From Xanthomonas sp. F10 (GTDB lineage Bacteria; Pseudomonadota; Gammaproteobacteria; Xanthomonadales; Xanthomonadaceae): a stretch of 64,000 nucleotides of DNA. The notes beneath the pieces were generated by a model. That model was not told the DNA's origin. It saw only the letters and a program-made list of their open reading frames with translations, and did not search any database. Every line of letters starts with the position of its first letter. The first letter of the stretch is position 1. This document shows, in pieces, positions 24,603-38,679 of the stretch. The stretch spans positions 1,236,322 through 1,300,321 of the forward strand of contig NZ_JACHNP010000002.1 in NCBI RefSeq assembly GCF_014206815.1. Reading direction: 5' to 3'. The position numbers were made by a program, and so were the translations under genes.

Positions 24603-26216
24603 ATGACGCATCCGCTGCTTGCGCTGGACAGCGCGACCCATGTCCTGCCCGATGGCAGGATCCTGTTTTCCGATCTGCACTTCGCGCTCGATGCGCGGCC
24701 TACCGGCCTGGTCGGCCGCAATGGCGTCGGCAAGAGCGTGTTCGCGCGCCTGCTCGCCGGCGAACTGACGCCCAGCGCCGGGCGCTGCGTGCGCCACGGT
24801 CGCCTGCATTACGTGCCGCAGCAGGTCGCGCCGGCACCGCACGCCACCGTCGCCGATCTGGCCGGCGTGGGCGCGGCGTTGCGGGCGTTGGAACGGATCG
24901 AGGCCGGCAGTGCCGACGTGGCGGAGTTCGACGCGCTCGGCGAGCGCTGGGACATTGCACAGCGCCTGCAGGCGCAGCTGCACGCGCACGACCTGGGCGC
25001 GCTGGAGCCGCACCGCCTGGCGGCCACGCTCAGCGGCGGCGAGGCGATGCGGGTGGCGCTGATCGGTGCCTGGCTGGCCGATGCCGATACGCTGATCCTG
25101 GACGAGCCGACCCTGCACCTGGACGCGGCACAGCGGCAGCGCCTGCGCGAGGCGCTGCAGCGCTGGCCGGGTGGCCTGCTGGTGATCAGCCACGATGCGC
25201 TGTTGCTGCAGGACATGCAGCGCACGCTGGAACTGTCGCCCGGCGGGCTGCGCGACTACGGCGGCGACTACGCGTTCTACCTGCAGTGCCGGGCACGCGA
25301 GCGCGAGGCCGCGCAGGCCGAACTGGCCCAGCACAAGCTGCAGCATGCGCGCGACAGTGCGGCCTGGCAGGCGCAGCACGATCGACAGCAGCGGCGCAGT
25401 GCGCGCGGGCGGCAGCAGGCAGGAGCGGCCAATCAGGCGCCGATCCTGCTCGGCCGGCAGAAACAGCGCAGCCAGGACAGCGCCGGCAAGCGCGTGCGCG
25501 ACCACCAGGCGACCCAGGCGCGCAGCCTGGCGCGGATCGCCGAGGCCGCGCGCCAGGTGCAGCCGGACGCGCCGGTGGCGCTGTTCGCGCCACCGGCGGC
25601 CGATGCGGCCACGCGCCGCCTGGTGGAGCTGCAGGCGCTGCAACTGCCGTTCGCGCCGGCGACGCGGCAGCCGCTGGACCTGGTGGTGCAGGGCGGCGCG
25701 CGGATCGGCGTGGTCGGGGCCAATGGCAGCGGCAAGTCGACCCTGCTGCGCGCGCTGGCCGGGCAGGTGCCGGCGCTCTCGGGCAGTTGCCGGGTACGCG
25801 CCGCCAGCGCCTACCTGGACCAGTCGCTGGCGCTGCTGGACCCGGCCGCCACCGCGCTGGCGCAACTGCAGGCCGCCGCGCCCGGCATGGCGCTCGCCGA
25901 CCTGCGCACGCGGCTGGCCTTGCTCGGCCTGGACGCGCATCGCATCGGCGTGCCCTGCGGCCAGCTCAGCGGCGGCGAACGGCTGAAGACCGCGCTGGCC
26001 TGCGCCTTCTACCGCTCGCCGCCAGCCGAGCTGCTGTTGCTGGACGAGCCGGACAACCACCTGGACCGCGAGGCCCGCGACGCGCTGCGTGCGGTGTTGC
26101 TGCAGTATCCCGGCGCGCTGCTGGTGGTCTCGCACGATGCGGCGTTCCTGGACACGCTGCGCCTGCAGCAGCGCTTGCAGGCCGATGCCGAGGCGTGGCG
26201 GCTGACGCCGTGGTGA
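24603..26216 (+). CDS. ABC-F family ATPase (two ABC domains, ribosome-associated type)
   Basis: 537 residues from ATG 24603, after GGAGGTTCC. Two ATP-binding domains are seen. The first has Walker A GRNGVGKSVF (about 41), signature LSGGEAMRV and Walker B LILDEPTLHLD; the second has GANGSGKSTLL (about 378), LSGGERLKT and LLLLDEPDNHLD. Between them is a charged Gln/Arg/Ala-rich linker (about 225-310), the P-site tRNA interaction motif region of ABC-F proteins. No membrane segments occur. Most ABC-F proteins act on the ribosome in translation or antibiotic resistance; which subfamily this short, divergent member belongs to is unclear. The 166 bp downstream show no terminator. Confidence 0.9.
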   Translation: MTHPLLALDSATHVLPDGRILFSDLHFALDARPTGLVGRNGVGKSVFARLLAGELTPSAGRCVRHGRLHYVPQQVAPAPHATVADLAGVGAALRALERIEAGSADVAEFDALGERWDIAQRLQAQLHAHDLGALEPHRLAATLSGGEAMRVALIGAWLADADTLILDEPTLHLDAAQRQRLREALQRWPGGLLVISHDALLLQDMQRTLELSPGGLRDYGGDYAFYLQCRAREREAAQAELAQHKLQHARDSAAWQAQHDRQQRRSARGRQQAGAANQAPILLGRQKQRSQDSAGKRVRDHQATQARSLARIAEAARQVQPDAPVALFAPPAADAATRRLVELQALQLPFAPATRQPLDLVVQGGARIGVVGANGSGKSTLLRALAGQVPALSGSCRVRAASAYLDQSLALLDPAATALAQLQAAAPGMALADLRTRLALLGLDAHRIGVPCGQLSGGERLKTALACAFYRSPPAELLLLDEPDNHLDREARDALRAVLLQYPGALLVVSHDAAFLDTLRLQQRLQADAEAWRLTPW

Positions 26217-26382
26217 GTGGCGTGCGCTGTCGTCGACGTGGTCGTGCCGTCGGGTGTTGCGTAGCGAGCGGGGGGAGGGCAGCAACAGCGCCAGCATCCT
26301 TGTCGCGGTGATTTACGCAGTCGGCAGCCTTCATCGATGCCGCGTGGTCGACGCGCGCGGCAGGCGGCGCGGCGGCCGCCGC

Positions 26383-27213
26383 TCAGGCATCGGTAGAACG
26401 GCTCACCGCCTCCCATGCGGCGATGTCGGTCTTCAGGCGGTCGAGCTTGTCACGCACCAGGGCCAGCGCGTCGCTGCCCAGCAGCAGGTGCGCGGGCGGC
26501 GCAGGCGCGTCGATCAACGCCAGCATGGCCTGGGCGGCCTTGGCCGGGTCGCCGAGCTGGCGGCCGCTCTTGGCCTGGCGGGCGTCGCGGATCGGATCGA
26601 ACAGCGCGTCGTAGTCGGCGATGCTGCGCGGCGTCCTGACCATCGAACGGCCCGCCCAGTCGGTGCGGAACGACCCCGGCGCCACCGCCGTCACGTGGAT
26701 GCCCAGCACGGCGACCTCCTGTCCCAGCGCCTCGGAAATGCCCTCCAACGCGAACTTGCTGCCGCAGTAGTAGGCGATGCCGGGCATGGTGATGAAGCCG
26801 CCCATCGAGGTGATGTTGACGATGTGCCCGCGCTGTCGCTGCCGCATGGAGGGCAGGACCGCCTGCATCATCGCCACGGCGCCGACCACGTTGACCTCGA
26901 GTTGGCGACGCAGAGCCTCCAGCGGCGATTCCTCCAGGATCCCTTCGTGGCCGTAGCCGGCATTGTTGACCAGCACGTCCAGCGGCCCGACCGCGGCTTC
27001 GAGCTCGGCGACCATGCCAGGAATGGCGTCGACGTCGGTGACGTCCAGCACACGGCCGATCGCCCCGGCGCCCAACGCTTCGAACGCTTGTCGCGCCTCC
27101 GCGCTGCGCACGGTGCCGACGACCCGATGTCCGGCTGCCAGCGCCGCTTGAGCCAGCGCGCGGCCGAAGCCGCTGCTGACGCCGGTGATGAGCAAGGTTT
27201 TCTGCAGTGTCAT
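26383..27213 (-). CDS. Short-chain dehydrogenase/reductase
   Basis: 276 residues, classical SDR. The NAD(P)-binding TGVSSGFG is at residues 10-17, NNAG (VNNAGYG) at about 86, the catalytic Ser in NITSMGGFI and the Tyr-x3-Lys in YYCGSKFAL (about 152-156). The substrate is unknown. It is divergent from an AraC-family regulator 89 bp away, a common arrangement in which the regulator controls the oxidoreductase. Confidence 0.92.
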   Translation of the reverse strand: MTLQKTLLITGVSSGFGRALAQAALAAGHRVVGTVRSAEARQAFEALGAGAIGRVLDVTDVDAIPGMVAELEAAVGPLDVLVNNAGYGHEGILEESPLEALRRQLEVNVVGAVAMMQAVLPSMRQRQRGHIVNITSMGGFITMPGIAYYCGSKFALEGISEALGQEVAVLGIHVTAVAPGSFRTDWAGRSMVRTPRSIADYDALFDPIRDARQAKSGRQLGDPAKAAQAMLALIDAPAPPAHLLLGSDALALVRDKLDRLKTDIAAWEAVSRSTDA

Positions 27214-27302
27214 GACACGCTCCCGAGAGGATGAGGGGCGAATGATGCGATGATCGACGCGCCGCTCCGATGCCGCGCTCTCTGCGATCCTTGCCTGTTT
27301 CT

Positions 27303-28232
27303 ATGACTGCTGCCGCCAGTTCCGTGGACTTGCTGCGTGCCCTGGCACCGCAGGAGGGCTACACCCTGACCGCGTTGCCGGATGTCCGCGTGCTGCGCTC
27401 GGACCGGCCGTTGGCCGATACGCCGGTGCTGTACGACCCGGGCATCGTCATCGTCTGCCAGGGCGCCAAGCGCGGGTATTTCGGCGATGCGGTGTACGTC
27501 TACGACGAGCAGCACTATCTGTCCGTCGCCGTCCCGGTGCCCTTCACCATGCAGTCCGATGGCAGCCCGGAGCGGCCGCTGCTGGCGCTGTATCTGCATC
27601 TGGATTTCCAGCTTGCGGCGGGGCTGCTGGTCGAGCTGGACCAGGCCGGTCCGGTCCAGCTCGCGCAGGCGCCGGCGAGCATGGTGTCCAGTCCGATGGA
27701 CGAGGCGTTGCGGCAGACCGTGCAGCGCCTGCTGCAGGCGCTGAGCCACCCGCTGGACGCGGCCATCCTCGGCCGCGCGCTCGTGCGGGAGGTGTACTTC
27801 CGCGTGCTGACCGGACCGCAAGGCCATGGGCTGCGTGCGGCCCTGGCGCAACAAGGGCACTTCGGCCGCATCGGTCGCGCCCTGCAGCGCATCCACCGCG
27901 ACCACGCCCGGCGTCTCGACGTGGCGGAGCTGGCGCGCGAGGCCGGGATGAGCACGCCGTCGTTCCATGCGCATTTCAAGGCGGTGACCCGGGTCGCGCC
28001 GATGCAGTACCTGAAGTCGATCCGCCTGCACCAGGCGCGCCTGCTGATGGCGCGCGAGGGCATGACCGCAGCGGGCGCCTGCCACGCGGTCGGCTACGAG
28101 AGCGCCTCGCAGTTCACCCGCGAGTTCAAACGTCTGTTCGGCCGGCCGCCGATGGCCGAGGCGCGGCGCATGCGCGCCGAGTTCGCCGTGCCTCCGGCCG
28201 CGCCAGGGGCCGGATTCGTGGCTTCGCATTGA
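27303..28232 (+). CDS. AraC-family transcriptional regulator
   Basis: 309 residues from the ATG at 27303 (MTAAASSVDLLRALAP); an upstream ATG at 27270 is less convincing, and neither has a clear ribosome site. The N-terminal AraC_N cupin (about 20-175; VIVCQGAKRGYFGD, VPVPFTMQSD) binds an unknown effector. The C-terminal double helix-turn-helix (about 205-300) shows LAREAGMSTPSFHAHFKAV and the AraC signature GYESASQFTREFKRLFGRPP. It is divergently placed to the SDR gene and is its likely regulator. The next 336 bp (28233-28568) up to rlmKL contain no recognisable gene or repeat. Confidence 0.92.
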   Translation: MTAAASSVDLLRALAPQEGYTLTALPDVRVLRSDRPLADTPVLYDPGIVIVCQGAKRGYFGDAVYVYDEQHYLSVAVPVPFTMQSDGSPERPLLALYLHLDFQLAAGLLVELDQAGPVQLAQAPASMVSSPMDEALRQTVQRLLQALSHPLDAAILGRALVREVYFRVLTGPQGHGLRAALAQQGHFGRIGRALQRIHRDHARRLDVAELAREAGMSTPSFHAHFKAVTRVAPMQYLKSIRLHQARLLMAREGMTAAGACHAVGYESASQFTREFKRLFGRPPMAEARRMRAEFAVPPAAPGAGFVASH

Positions 28233-28568
28233 GCGATGCGTTGCCTGCCACGGCCGTGGGCGGGCGTCTGCAGCGCCGCCTGCAGCTGTCACGGCGCCGA
28301 GTCGCTCGCCAGGCGAGCGCCGGCCGGGGCGTCTCCATGCGAGGCGTACGAGGCCAGTGGCGGCGCGGCGCGCACTGCGCCAGGACCCTGCGCAGCAGGC
28401 AGGCGCGCGCAGGCCCTGTGGTATTCTGCGCGCCGTTCCGGTGCGGTGCGTTCGCGTGCTCACCCCGATCCGCGGCCGCGGCCGCGGCAACGCCGGATCC
28501 GGCGCTGCGATGCGCCACGCGCGCGGCGTCCGCCGTGCCTCCCTCCCGTCCGTCCTGGTCCGCCTTCC

Positions 28569-30743
28569 GTGAAATTCTTCGTCTCCTGCGCCAAGGGCCT
28601 GGAATACCTGCTCGTCGATGAGCTGCTCGCGCTCGGCGTGGCCCAGGCCACCGCCACCGTCGCCGGCGTCAATGCCGAAGGCAGCCTGCGGGACGCGCAA
28701 CGTGCGGTGCTGTGGTCGCGCCTGGCCAGCCGCGTGCTGTGGCCGTTGCAGTCCTTCGACTGCCCTGACGAGGCGGCGCTGTACGCCGGCGTGGCCGCGC
28801 TGCCGTGGCGCAGCCATCTGGCGCCGCAGCACACCCTGGCGGTGGACGCGCATGTGTCCGGCACCGGCATCACCCATGCGCGCTTCGCCGCGCAGCGGGT
28901 CAAGGATGCGGTGGTGGACACGCTGCGCGGCAAGGGCCTGGAGCGGCCGTCGGTGGACGTGGAACACCCGGACCTGCGCCTGAACCTGTCGCTGCGCAAG
29001 GGCCGCGCCACGCTGTCGGTGGACCTGGGCGGCGGCTCGCTGCACCGGCGCGGCTGGCGCCAGGCGCAGAACGAGGCGCCGCTGAAGGAGAACCTTGCCG
29101 CGGCGGTGCTGCTGCGCGGGCAATGGCCGGCGCTGTATGCGCAAGGCGGCGGGCTGCTGGATCCGATGTGCGGCAGCGGTACGCTGCTGATCGAAGGCGC
29201 ACTGATGGCCGCCGAGGTGGCGCCGGGCCTGCTGCGCGGCGAACTGGCGGCGCAGCAGCGCGGCGACACCGATGCCGATGCCGCGCCGAGCCGCTGGCTG
29301 GGGTTCGACCTGGCGGCCTGGCGTGCGCTGCTGGCCGAGGCGCGGCAGCGTGCCGAAACCGGTCGCGCCGCATTGCGCCCGGTCCTGTACGGCAGCGACA
29401 TCGACCCGCATGCGCTGCGCGCGGCGCGCGAGAACGCGCTGGCCGCCGGCGTGGCCGAGGCGATCGCCTTCGCCGTGCACGATGTCGCCGCATTGCCCGC
29501 GCCGGCGCAGGCGCTGGGCACGGTGGTGTGCAATCCGCCCTACGACGAACGCCTGGCCGCCGACGCGGCGTTGTACCGGCGCCTGGGCGATGCGCTCAAG
29601 CGGGCGGTGCCGCAGTGGCGCGCCAGTCTGCTGTGCGGCAGCGACGAACTGGCCTATGCCACCGGCCTGCGCGCGGCCAAGAAGTACCAGATGTTCAACG
29701 GCGCGCTGGAGTGCCCGTTGATCGTCTGCGACCCGATCGCGGTCGCGCCGCGGGCCGGCGCCAGCGAGGAACCGCGCGCGCTCAGCGACGGCGCGCAGAT
29801 GGTCGCCAACCGCCTGCGCAAGAACCTGCGCAAGTTCAAGAGCTGGCGCGCGCGCGAGCGGGTCAGCTGCTACCGCGCCTACGACGCCGACCTGCCCGAA
29901 TACGCGGCGGCGATCGACGTGTACCAGGAAGACGGCGGCCAGGCGCGCACCTTCCTGCACGTGCAGGAATACGCGGCGCCGGACAGCATTCCCGATGCGG
30001 ACGTGCGCCGCCGCCGCAACGAACTGCTGGCGGCCGCGCGCGAAGTATTCGCGGTGCCCGCCGAACAAGTGGCGCTGAAGACCCGCGAACGTGGCAAGGG
30101 CGGCAGCAAGTACGGCCGTTTCGAGCAGCGCGGCGAGTTCCTGGTGGTGCGCGAGCACGAGGCGCTGCTGCGGGTGAACCTGTTCGACTACCTGGATACC
30201 GGGCTGTTCCTCGACCACCGCCCGCTGCGCGGGACGATGGCGCAGCAGGCGCGCGGCAAGCGCTTCCTCAACCTGTTCTGCTACACCGGCGTGGCCAGCG
30301 TGCAGGCGGCGGTGGCCGGCGCCGATTCCACCACCAGCGTGGACCTGTCCGGCACCTACCTGCAGTGGTGCGCCGACAACCTGGCGTTCAACGGCAAGGG
30401 CGGCGCCCAGCACCGGCTGGTGCAGGCCGACGCGCTGAGCTGGCTGGAGGCGGAGAAGAACCGCTACGACGTGATCTTCTGCGACCCGCCGACCTTCTCC
30501 AATTCCGCGCGCGCCGAGGATTTCGACATCCAGCGCGAGCACGTGCGGCTGTTGCGCGCGGCGGTGGCGCGGTTGATGCCCGACGGCGTGCTGTACTTCT
30601 CCAACAATTTTCGCCGCTTCAAGCTGGACGAGAACGCGCTGGCCGAGTTCGCGGTCTGCGAGGAGATCAGCGCGCAGACCATCGATCCGGATTTCGAGCG
30701 CAACCCGCGTATCCATCGCGCCTGGCGCTTGCAGCGGCGCTGA
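28569..30743 (+). CDS. rlmL: Bifunctional 23S rRNA methyltransferase RlmKL
   Basis: 724 residues from a GTG at 28569 ([15 protein letters not shown]). It methylates 23S rRNA G2445 (N2, RlmL half) and G2069 (N7, RlmK half). Seen in order: a THUMP domain (about 45-160), the RlmL methyltransferase with SAM motif [16 protein letters not shown] (about 197) and catalytic [11 protein letters not shown] (about 318), then the RlmK methyltransferase with [16 protein letters not shown] (about 567) and [12 protein letters not shown] (about 635). The full fusion length matches the gammaproteobacterial enzyme. It is convergent with the HD-GYP gene, with a REP-like pair between. Confidence 0.96.
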   Translation: MKFFVSCAKGLEYLLVDELLALGVAQATATVAGVNAEGSLRDAQRAVLWSRLASRVLWPLQSFDCPDEAALYAGVAALPWRSHLAPQHTLAVDAHVSGTGITHARFAAQRVKDAVVDTLRGKGLERPSVDVEHPDLRLNLSLRKGRATLSVDLGGGSLHRRGWRQAQNEAPLKENLAAAVLLRGQWPALYAQGGGLLDPMCGSGTLLIEGALMAAEVAPGLLRGELAAQQRGDTDADAAPSRWLGFDLAAWRALLAEARQRAETGRAALRPVLYGSDIDPHALRAARENALAAGVAEAIAFAVHDVAALPAPAQALGTVVCNPPYDERLAADAALYRRLGDALKRAVPQWRASLLCGSDELAYATGLRAAKKYQMFNGALECPLIVCDPIAVAPRAGASEEPRALSDGAQMVANRLRKNLRKFKSWRARERVSCYRAYDADLPEYAAAIDVYQEDGGQARTFLHVQEYAAPDSIPDADVRRRRNELLAAAREVFAVPAEQVALKTRERGKGGSKYGRFEQRGEFLVVREHEALLRVNLFDYLDTGLFLDHRPLRGTMAQQARGKRFLNLFCYTGVASVQAAVAGADSTTSVDLSGTYLQWCADNLAFNGKGGAQHRLVQADALSWLEAEKNRYDVIFCDPPTFSNSARAEDFDIQREHVRLLRAAVARLMPDGVLYFSNNFRRFKLDENALAEFAVCEEISAQTIDPDFERNPRIHRAWRLQRR

Positions 30744-30763
30744 GCGCGCGCCGCCGGTGCCTC

Positions 30764-30829
30764 GTAGGAGCGGCTTCAGCCGCGACAGGCGTTACCGTTA
30801 ACGCCCGTCGCGGCTGAAGCCGCTCCTAC
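30764..30829. repeat. REP-like palindrome pair, intact
   Basis: Both 20-base arms are exact (GTAGGAGCGGCTTCAGCCGC and its complement). It starts 20 bp after the rlmKL stop and ends 15 bp before the HD-GYP stop, so it fills the whole interval between two convergent genes and may act as a bidirectional transcript end. Confidence 0.9.
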
Positions 30830-30844
30830 GGGATGCGCCGTGGC

Positions 30845-31888
30845 TCAGTTGCCGCGGTGCCGCAGGGTGGCCTGCGCCTTGCCGCGTTGCGGCGGCTCTT
30901 CCTCCGCTTCGCGTTCGTTCCAGTACGCCTGGATCTGCAGGATCTGCGGCAGGATCGCCTCGAACAACTGCACCAGGCGCGGCTCGAACTGGCTGCCGGA
31001 CTTGTCGCGGAACAGCGCCAACGCCTGATCCAGCGGCCATGCGTCCTTGTACGGGCGCGGCGAGGTGAGGGCGTCGAACACGTCGGCCAGCGCCACGATC
31101 CGCGCCGATTCGGGAATCTGCGTGCCGGACAGGCCGGCCGGGTAGCCGCCGCCGTCCCAGTGCTCGTGGTGGTACAGGGACACCTCGGCGGCGAGACGGA
31201 ACAGCGGCGCGCTACTGCGGCTGAGGATGTCGTAGCCGATCCGCGGGTGCCGCTTCATCACCTGCCACTCGTCCGCGTCCAGCGGCCCGGGCTTCTTCAG
31301 CACCGCGTCGGGGATGCCGATCTTGCCGGTGTCGTGCATCGGCGCGGCCTGTTCCAGCAGGTCGGCGTCCTCGCGCGACCAGCCGGCGGCCAGGGCCAGC
31401 GCACGGGCGTAGGCGGCCATGCGCCAGATGTGGGTGCCGGTGTCCGAGTCGCTGTAGTGGCCGGCCATGCCCAGCATCTCGATCGCGGCGCGGTGGCTGT
31501 CGGCGAGGCTGGCGGCGCTGACCAGCGACAGGTGGGTGCGCACCCGCGCGCGCAGGATGCTCGGCGAGTACGGCTTGGTGATGTAGTCGACGCCGCCGGC
31601 GTCGAAGCCGATGCTCTCGTCGGCGTCCTTGTCCTTGCCGGTGACGAAGATGATCGGAATCGCCGCGCTGCGCGCATCTTGCTTGAGCGTGCGGGCCAGG
31701 GTGTAGCCGTCGACGTCGGGCAGGTCGACGTCGAGCAGGATCAGCGCCGGGCGATGCTTGGCCACCCCGCGCAGCGCTTCGGCGCCGTTCTTGGCGAACA
31801 CCAGTGCGTAGTCATCGCGCAGCAACTGCCGGATCAGCGCCAGGTTGCTGGGTTCGTCGTCGACACAGAGAATGCACGGCTGGGTCAT
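30845..31888 (-). CDS. Response regulator with HD-GYP cyclic-di-GMP phosphodiesterase output
   Basis: 347 residues. An N-terminal receiver domain (about 1-120) has the acidic pair DDE and phosphoacceptor Asp in LILLDVDLPDVDGY (about 54). The HD-GYP domain (about 150-330) retains the metal site MHDTGKIG and the HHEHWDGGGYPAGLSG motif, so it should hydrolyse cyclic di-GMP. The architecture is the same as RpfG. It lies 20 bp downstream of a large hybrid kinase, which is its evident partner, but that kinase is not RpfC (it has a CHASE input, PAS domains and two receivers). The basic C-terminal tail beyond the HD-GYP domain is short. Confidence 0.94.
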   Translation of the reverse strand: MTQPCILCVDDEPSNLALIRQLLRDDYALVFAKNGAEALRGVAKHRPALILLDVDLPDVDGYTLARTLKQDARSAAIPIIFVTGKDKDADESIGFDAGGVDYITKPYSPSILRARVRTHLSLVSAASLADSHRAAIEMLGMAGHYSDSDTGTHIWRMAAYARALALAAGWSREDADLLEQAAPMHDTGKIGIPDAVLKKPGPLDADEWQVMKRHPRIGYDILSRSSAPLFRLAAEVSLYHHEHWDGGGYPAGLSGTQIPESARIVALADVFDALTSPRPYKDAWPLDQALALFRDKSGSQFEPRLVQLFEAILPQILQIQAYWNEREAEEEPPQRGKAQATLRHRGN

Positions 31889-31908
31889 GGTGGCGTCTCG
31901 TTACGCGC

Positions 31909-35988
<4,080 letters not shown>

Positions 35989-36287
35989 GCTCCCCCTTCC
36001 TTTGGCGAACGCGCGTTCGGCACGCGCATCGGCTTCCTTCGGGCTGGTTGCGGAATGGCGTTCACAGTCACGGCGAACGTCCCGCAGGCCATGCCGCAAC
36101 GCTAGCGCGGGCGGTGCGGCCGCGCCAGCCCTGCCGGCGAAAGAACCGAGGCGTGTCTACACCTTGCTGCGTGGATGGCACGGCGTGTCGCGGGCGAGCG
36201 GTCCGCGACACGGTGCGTCTGCATCGCGTCGCGGGCCGGCGCCTGGCCAACCGCGCGAGCGGGGCATTGCATCCTCGTCATCCACGC

Positions 36288-37589
36288 TCAGCCAAGCAGC
36301 GTGACGGCAGCGTGCAGCGCCAGCCCGATCAGCCCGCCGACCAGGGTGCCGTTGAAGCGGATGTACTGCAGGTCGCGGCCCACGCTCAGTTCCAGTTGCT
36401 CGACCAGGTGGCGTTCGTCCCAGCCCTTCACGGTTTGTGCGATGTGCTCGGTGACGCCGCTGCGCAGACGCTGGGTGAGCCGCTCGGCGCCGCCGAGCAG
36501 GTGCTGGTTGAGCGCCTCGCGCAGCGCCGGATCCTGCGCCAGCGACTGGCCCAGCGCGCCGAGGGCGCGCTGCAGGTGCTGCACCAGCGCGCCGTCCTGG
36601 CGCGACAGGTCTTCGCGCAGCGCCGCATGGATCTGGTCCCACAGGCCCTGCACGTACTCCTGCACGCCGGGGTGCTCGATCAGGCGCTGCTTCAGTGCCT
36701 GCACCTTGTCGGCGGTGGCCGGATCGGCGCGCAGCCGCTGCACATAGCCGCCGAGCCAGCGCTCGTAGTCCTGGCGCAGCGGGTGCTGCGGCTGCGACAG
36801 CACGTCCTGCAGTTCCTCCAGCAGCGCATGCGCCAGCCGCTCGGCGAGGGTGTCGGCGATGCCCTCGACCGGCTTCACCCATTCCACGGTGCCGACCAGC
36901 TTGGGCCACTCGCGGCGCGCGTACTTGACGATCATCGCCGAGACCCGCTGCTTGACCGCGGCATCGTCCAGGTGCCGGCCGAGCCGGGTCAGCGCTTCGT
37001 CGAGCAGCGCCTGGTGGCGTCCATCGGCGGTGAGCAGGCCGAGGATGTCGCCGGCGGTGGCCGCGGCGTCCCAGTCGCGCAGCCGCGCCACCACGAAGCC
37101 GTGGATGCGGCGCCGCACCGCGGCCTCGTCCAGCAGGTCCAGCGCCTGCAGCGCCCAGCCGCGGGCCAGGTCGGCCAGCCGCGCCGACTGCGCCGGTTCG
37201 GCCAGCCACTGGCCCAGCCGCGCCGCGGGATCGAAGGCGTTGAGCTTGGCCAGCAGCGCGCCCGGTTCCAGGAACTGGTCGCGCACGAACACCGCCAGGC
37301 TGTCGGCGATGCGCGCCTTGCCGTGCGGGATGATCGCGGTGTGCGGAATCGGCAGGCCCAGCGGATGCCGGAACAGCGCCACCACCGCGAACCAGTCGGC
37401 CAGCGCGCCGACCGTGGCCGCTTCGCAGAACGCGCCGACCCAGGCCCACACGCCGTGCAGGCCCATGGCATGGCTGAGCAGGAAGCCGCACAGCATCGCC
37501 AGCAGCAACAGCGCCGCCAGCAGCTTCATGCGCCGCAACTGTGCGCGGCGCGGATCGGGAGGCAGGGTGGGGCCGGAAGACACGCTCAT
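36288..37589 (-). CDS. DUF445 membrane protein
   Basis: 433 residues. Two membrane helices near the N-terminus (about 22-40 and 45-66) include the family signature FCEAATVGALADWFAVVALFRHPLG followed by IPHTAIIPHGKARIADSLAVFV. A long helical cytoplasmic or periplasmic region follows, and a last membrane helix (GGLIGLALHAAVTLLG) closes the protein. DUF445/YjiN-like proteins have no established function. It is separated by 91 bp from the downstream end of the ParB-like gene on the same strand. Full family length, no truncation. Confidence 0.9.
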   Translation of the reverse strand: MSVSSGPTLPPDPRRAQLRRMKLLAALLLLAMLCGFLLSHAMGLHGVWAWVGAFCEAATVGALADWFAVVALFRHPLGLPIPHTAIIPHGKARIADSLAVFVRDQFLEPGALLAKLNAFDPAARLGQWLAEPAQSARLADLARGWALQALDLLDEAAVRRRIHGFVVARLRDWDAAATAGDILGLLTADGRHQALLDEALTRLGRHLDDAAVKQRVSAMIVKYARREWPKLVGTVEWVKPVEGIADTLAERLAHALLEELQDVLSQPQHPLRQDYERWLGGYVQRLRADPATADKVQALKQRLIEHPGVQEYVQGLWDQIHAALREDLSRQDGALVQHLQRALGALGQSLAQDPALREALNQHLLGGAERLTQRLRSGVTEHIAQTVKGWDERHLVEQLELSVGRDLQYIRFNGTLVGGLIGLALHAAVTLLG

Positions 37590-37680
37590 GCGGGCGAGTC
37601 TACGCAGTGCTCGGTGAGCGCGGCTGCATGGACGGCGGCCGCCGTCTCCGGCGGGGACGCCAGATGCGCGTGCGCGCGGA

Positions 37681-38523
37681 TCAGCCCGGCAACTGCGCGC
37701 GTAGCGCCGCCACTTCCTCGCGCAGCGCCTGGTTCTCGGCTTCGAGGTCGGCCACGCGCTGGCGTAATGTCAGCGTCGCGTCGCCGTCGGTGTCCGCTGC
37801 CGGAGCCGCGTCTTCGGACGCGGCCGGCGGCGCCGGTTTGGGCTTGCGCTTGGACTCGCGGGCGCGCTTGGCGGCCTGCTTCAGTTCGTCCTTGCCGGCC
37901 ATCGCCGCGGCGCGCTGTTCCTCCTCGGGCAGGCTGGCCACCGCGGCGGCGGCATTGATCGAGATCGCACCGGACTTGACCGCTTCCACCACTTCGGCGG
38001 CGGCCTGCTTCTGGATCTTCTCGATCTGCACCACCTGGCTGTTGCTGAGCCGCGCCACGCGCGCCAGGTCGGCGCGGCTCAACGGCGCCGGCGCGTCGGC
38101 CCAGGGCGGCGTATCGGCGTCGCTCGCCGCCTCGGCGGCAGCAGCGTCCAGCTCGGCGGCGTCGGCCGCCGGTGCGTCCGCGGCGGCCGCACTGGCACGC
38201 CGCTCGGCGAGGATCTCGCGCTTGCGCAGCGCCAGCACGCCGCGCTGGAAATCGGAGACGCTGCGCCGGCCCAGGTGCTGGTCGATCATCCACAGGTGCA
38301 CGTCCTGCAGCGACTGGAAGCGGGTGTTCTGCACGGTCTGGAACGGCAACCCGTGCTTCTGGCAGATGCCGTAGCGGTTGTGTCCATCGACCAGGATGTC
38401 GCCCCACAGCACCAGCGCGTCGCGACAGCCCTCGGCCAGCAGGCTGCGTTCCAGCGCGGCGTACTCGTCGGGGGTCAGCGGATCGATATAGGCCTTGAGG
38501 TCTTCTTTGACAACGATGTTCAT
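37681..38523 (-). CDS. ParB/Srx-fold domain protein with C-terminal coiled coil
   Basis: 280 residues from the ATG at 38523; an in-frame TTG one codon earlier is unlikely. The first 110 residues form a ParB/sulfiredoxin-like domain (YIDPLTPDEYAALERSLL and LVDGHNRYGICQKHGLPF, the ParB-type G-H-N/R-R motif). Next come an Ala/Asp-rich low-complexity stretch, a helix-turn-helix-like segment (LSRADLARVARLSNSQVVQIEKI) and a C-terminal heptad coiled coil (LRQRVADLEAENQALREEVAAL). Homologues are often labelled plasmid replication/partition proteins, but no parA, replication gene or integrase is nearby, so a chromosomal DNA-binding or nucleotide-processing role is as likely. Confidence 0.82.
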   Translation of the reverse strand: MNIVVKEDLKAYIDPLTPDEYAALERSLLAEGCRDALVLWGDILVDGHNRYGICQKHGLPFQTVQNTRFQSLQDVHLWMIDQHLGRRSVSDFQRGVLALRKREILAERRASAAAADAPAADAAELDAAAAEAASDADTPPWADAPAPLSRADLARVARLSNSQVVQIEKIQKQAAAEVVEAVKSGAISINAAAAVASLPEEEQRAAAMAGKDELKQAAKRARESKRKPKPAPPAASEDAAPAADTDGDATLTLRQRVADLEAENQALREEVAALRAQLPG

Positions 38524-38569
38524 CAACGGGCAGCACGGCGTGGCTCGGGGGGCGGCATTGTAGAGGGCA

Positions 38570-38590
38570 GGGATTGGGGATTGGGGATTC
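38570..38590 (+). repeat. GGGATTG heptamer array (three copies)
   Basis: Three consecutive heptamers of the GGGATTG type. An inverted array of the same type (complement CAATCCC) lies at 38645-38662, so the two flank 54 bp of sequence between the ParB-like and EthD-like genes. Confidence 0.8.
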
Positions 38591-38644
38591 GCAAGAGCGT
38601 CGAGCTGCCTATCCGGCGCTGCCGCGCGCTGTCCGGATCCCTAC

Positions 38645-38662
38645 TCCCGAATCCCCAATCCC
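38645..38662 (-). repeat. Inverted partner heptamer array
   Basis: CCCGAATCCCCAATCCCGG reads on the minus strand as two and a half GGGATT(G/C) heptamers, facing the array at 38570-38590. Confidence 0.75.
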
Positions 38663-38679
38663 GGCTCACGCAGCGAGCC

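Noticed and set aside
27210..30716. 1168-codon minus-strand frame opposite the AraC and rlmKL genes
   Set aside because: The plus-strand genes have complete domain sets; the minus frame is His/Gln/Arg/Gly-rich, a usual artefact opposite GC-rich genes.
37681..38523. ParB-like gene as sign of a plasmid or integrated element
   Set aside because: No parA, rep, integrase, tRNA boundary or composition change accompanies it; the flanking genes are ordinary chromosomal ones.
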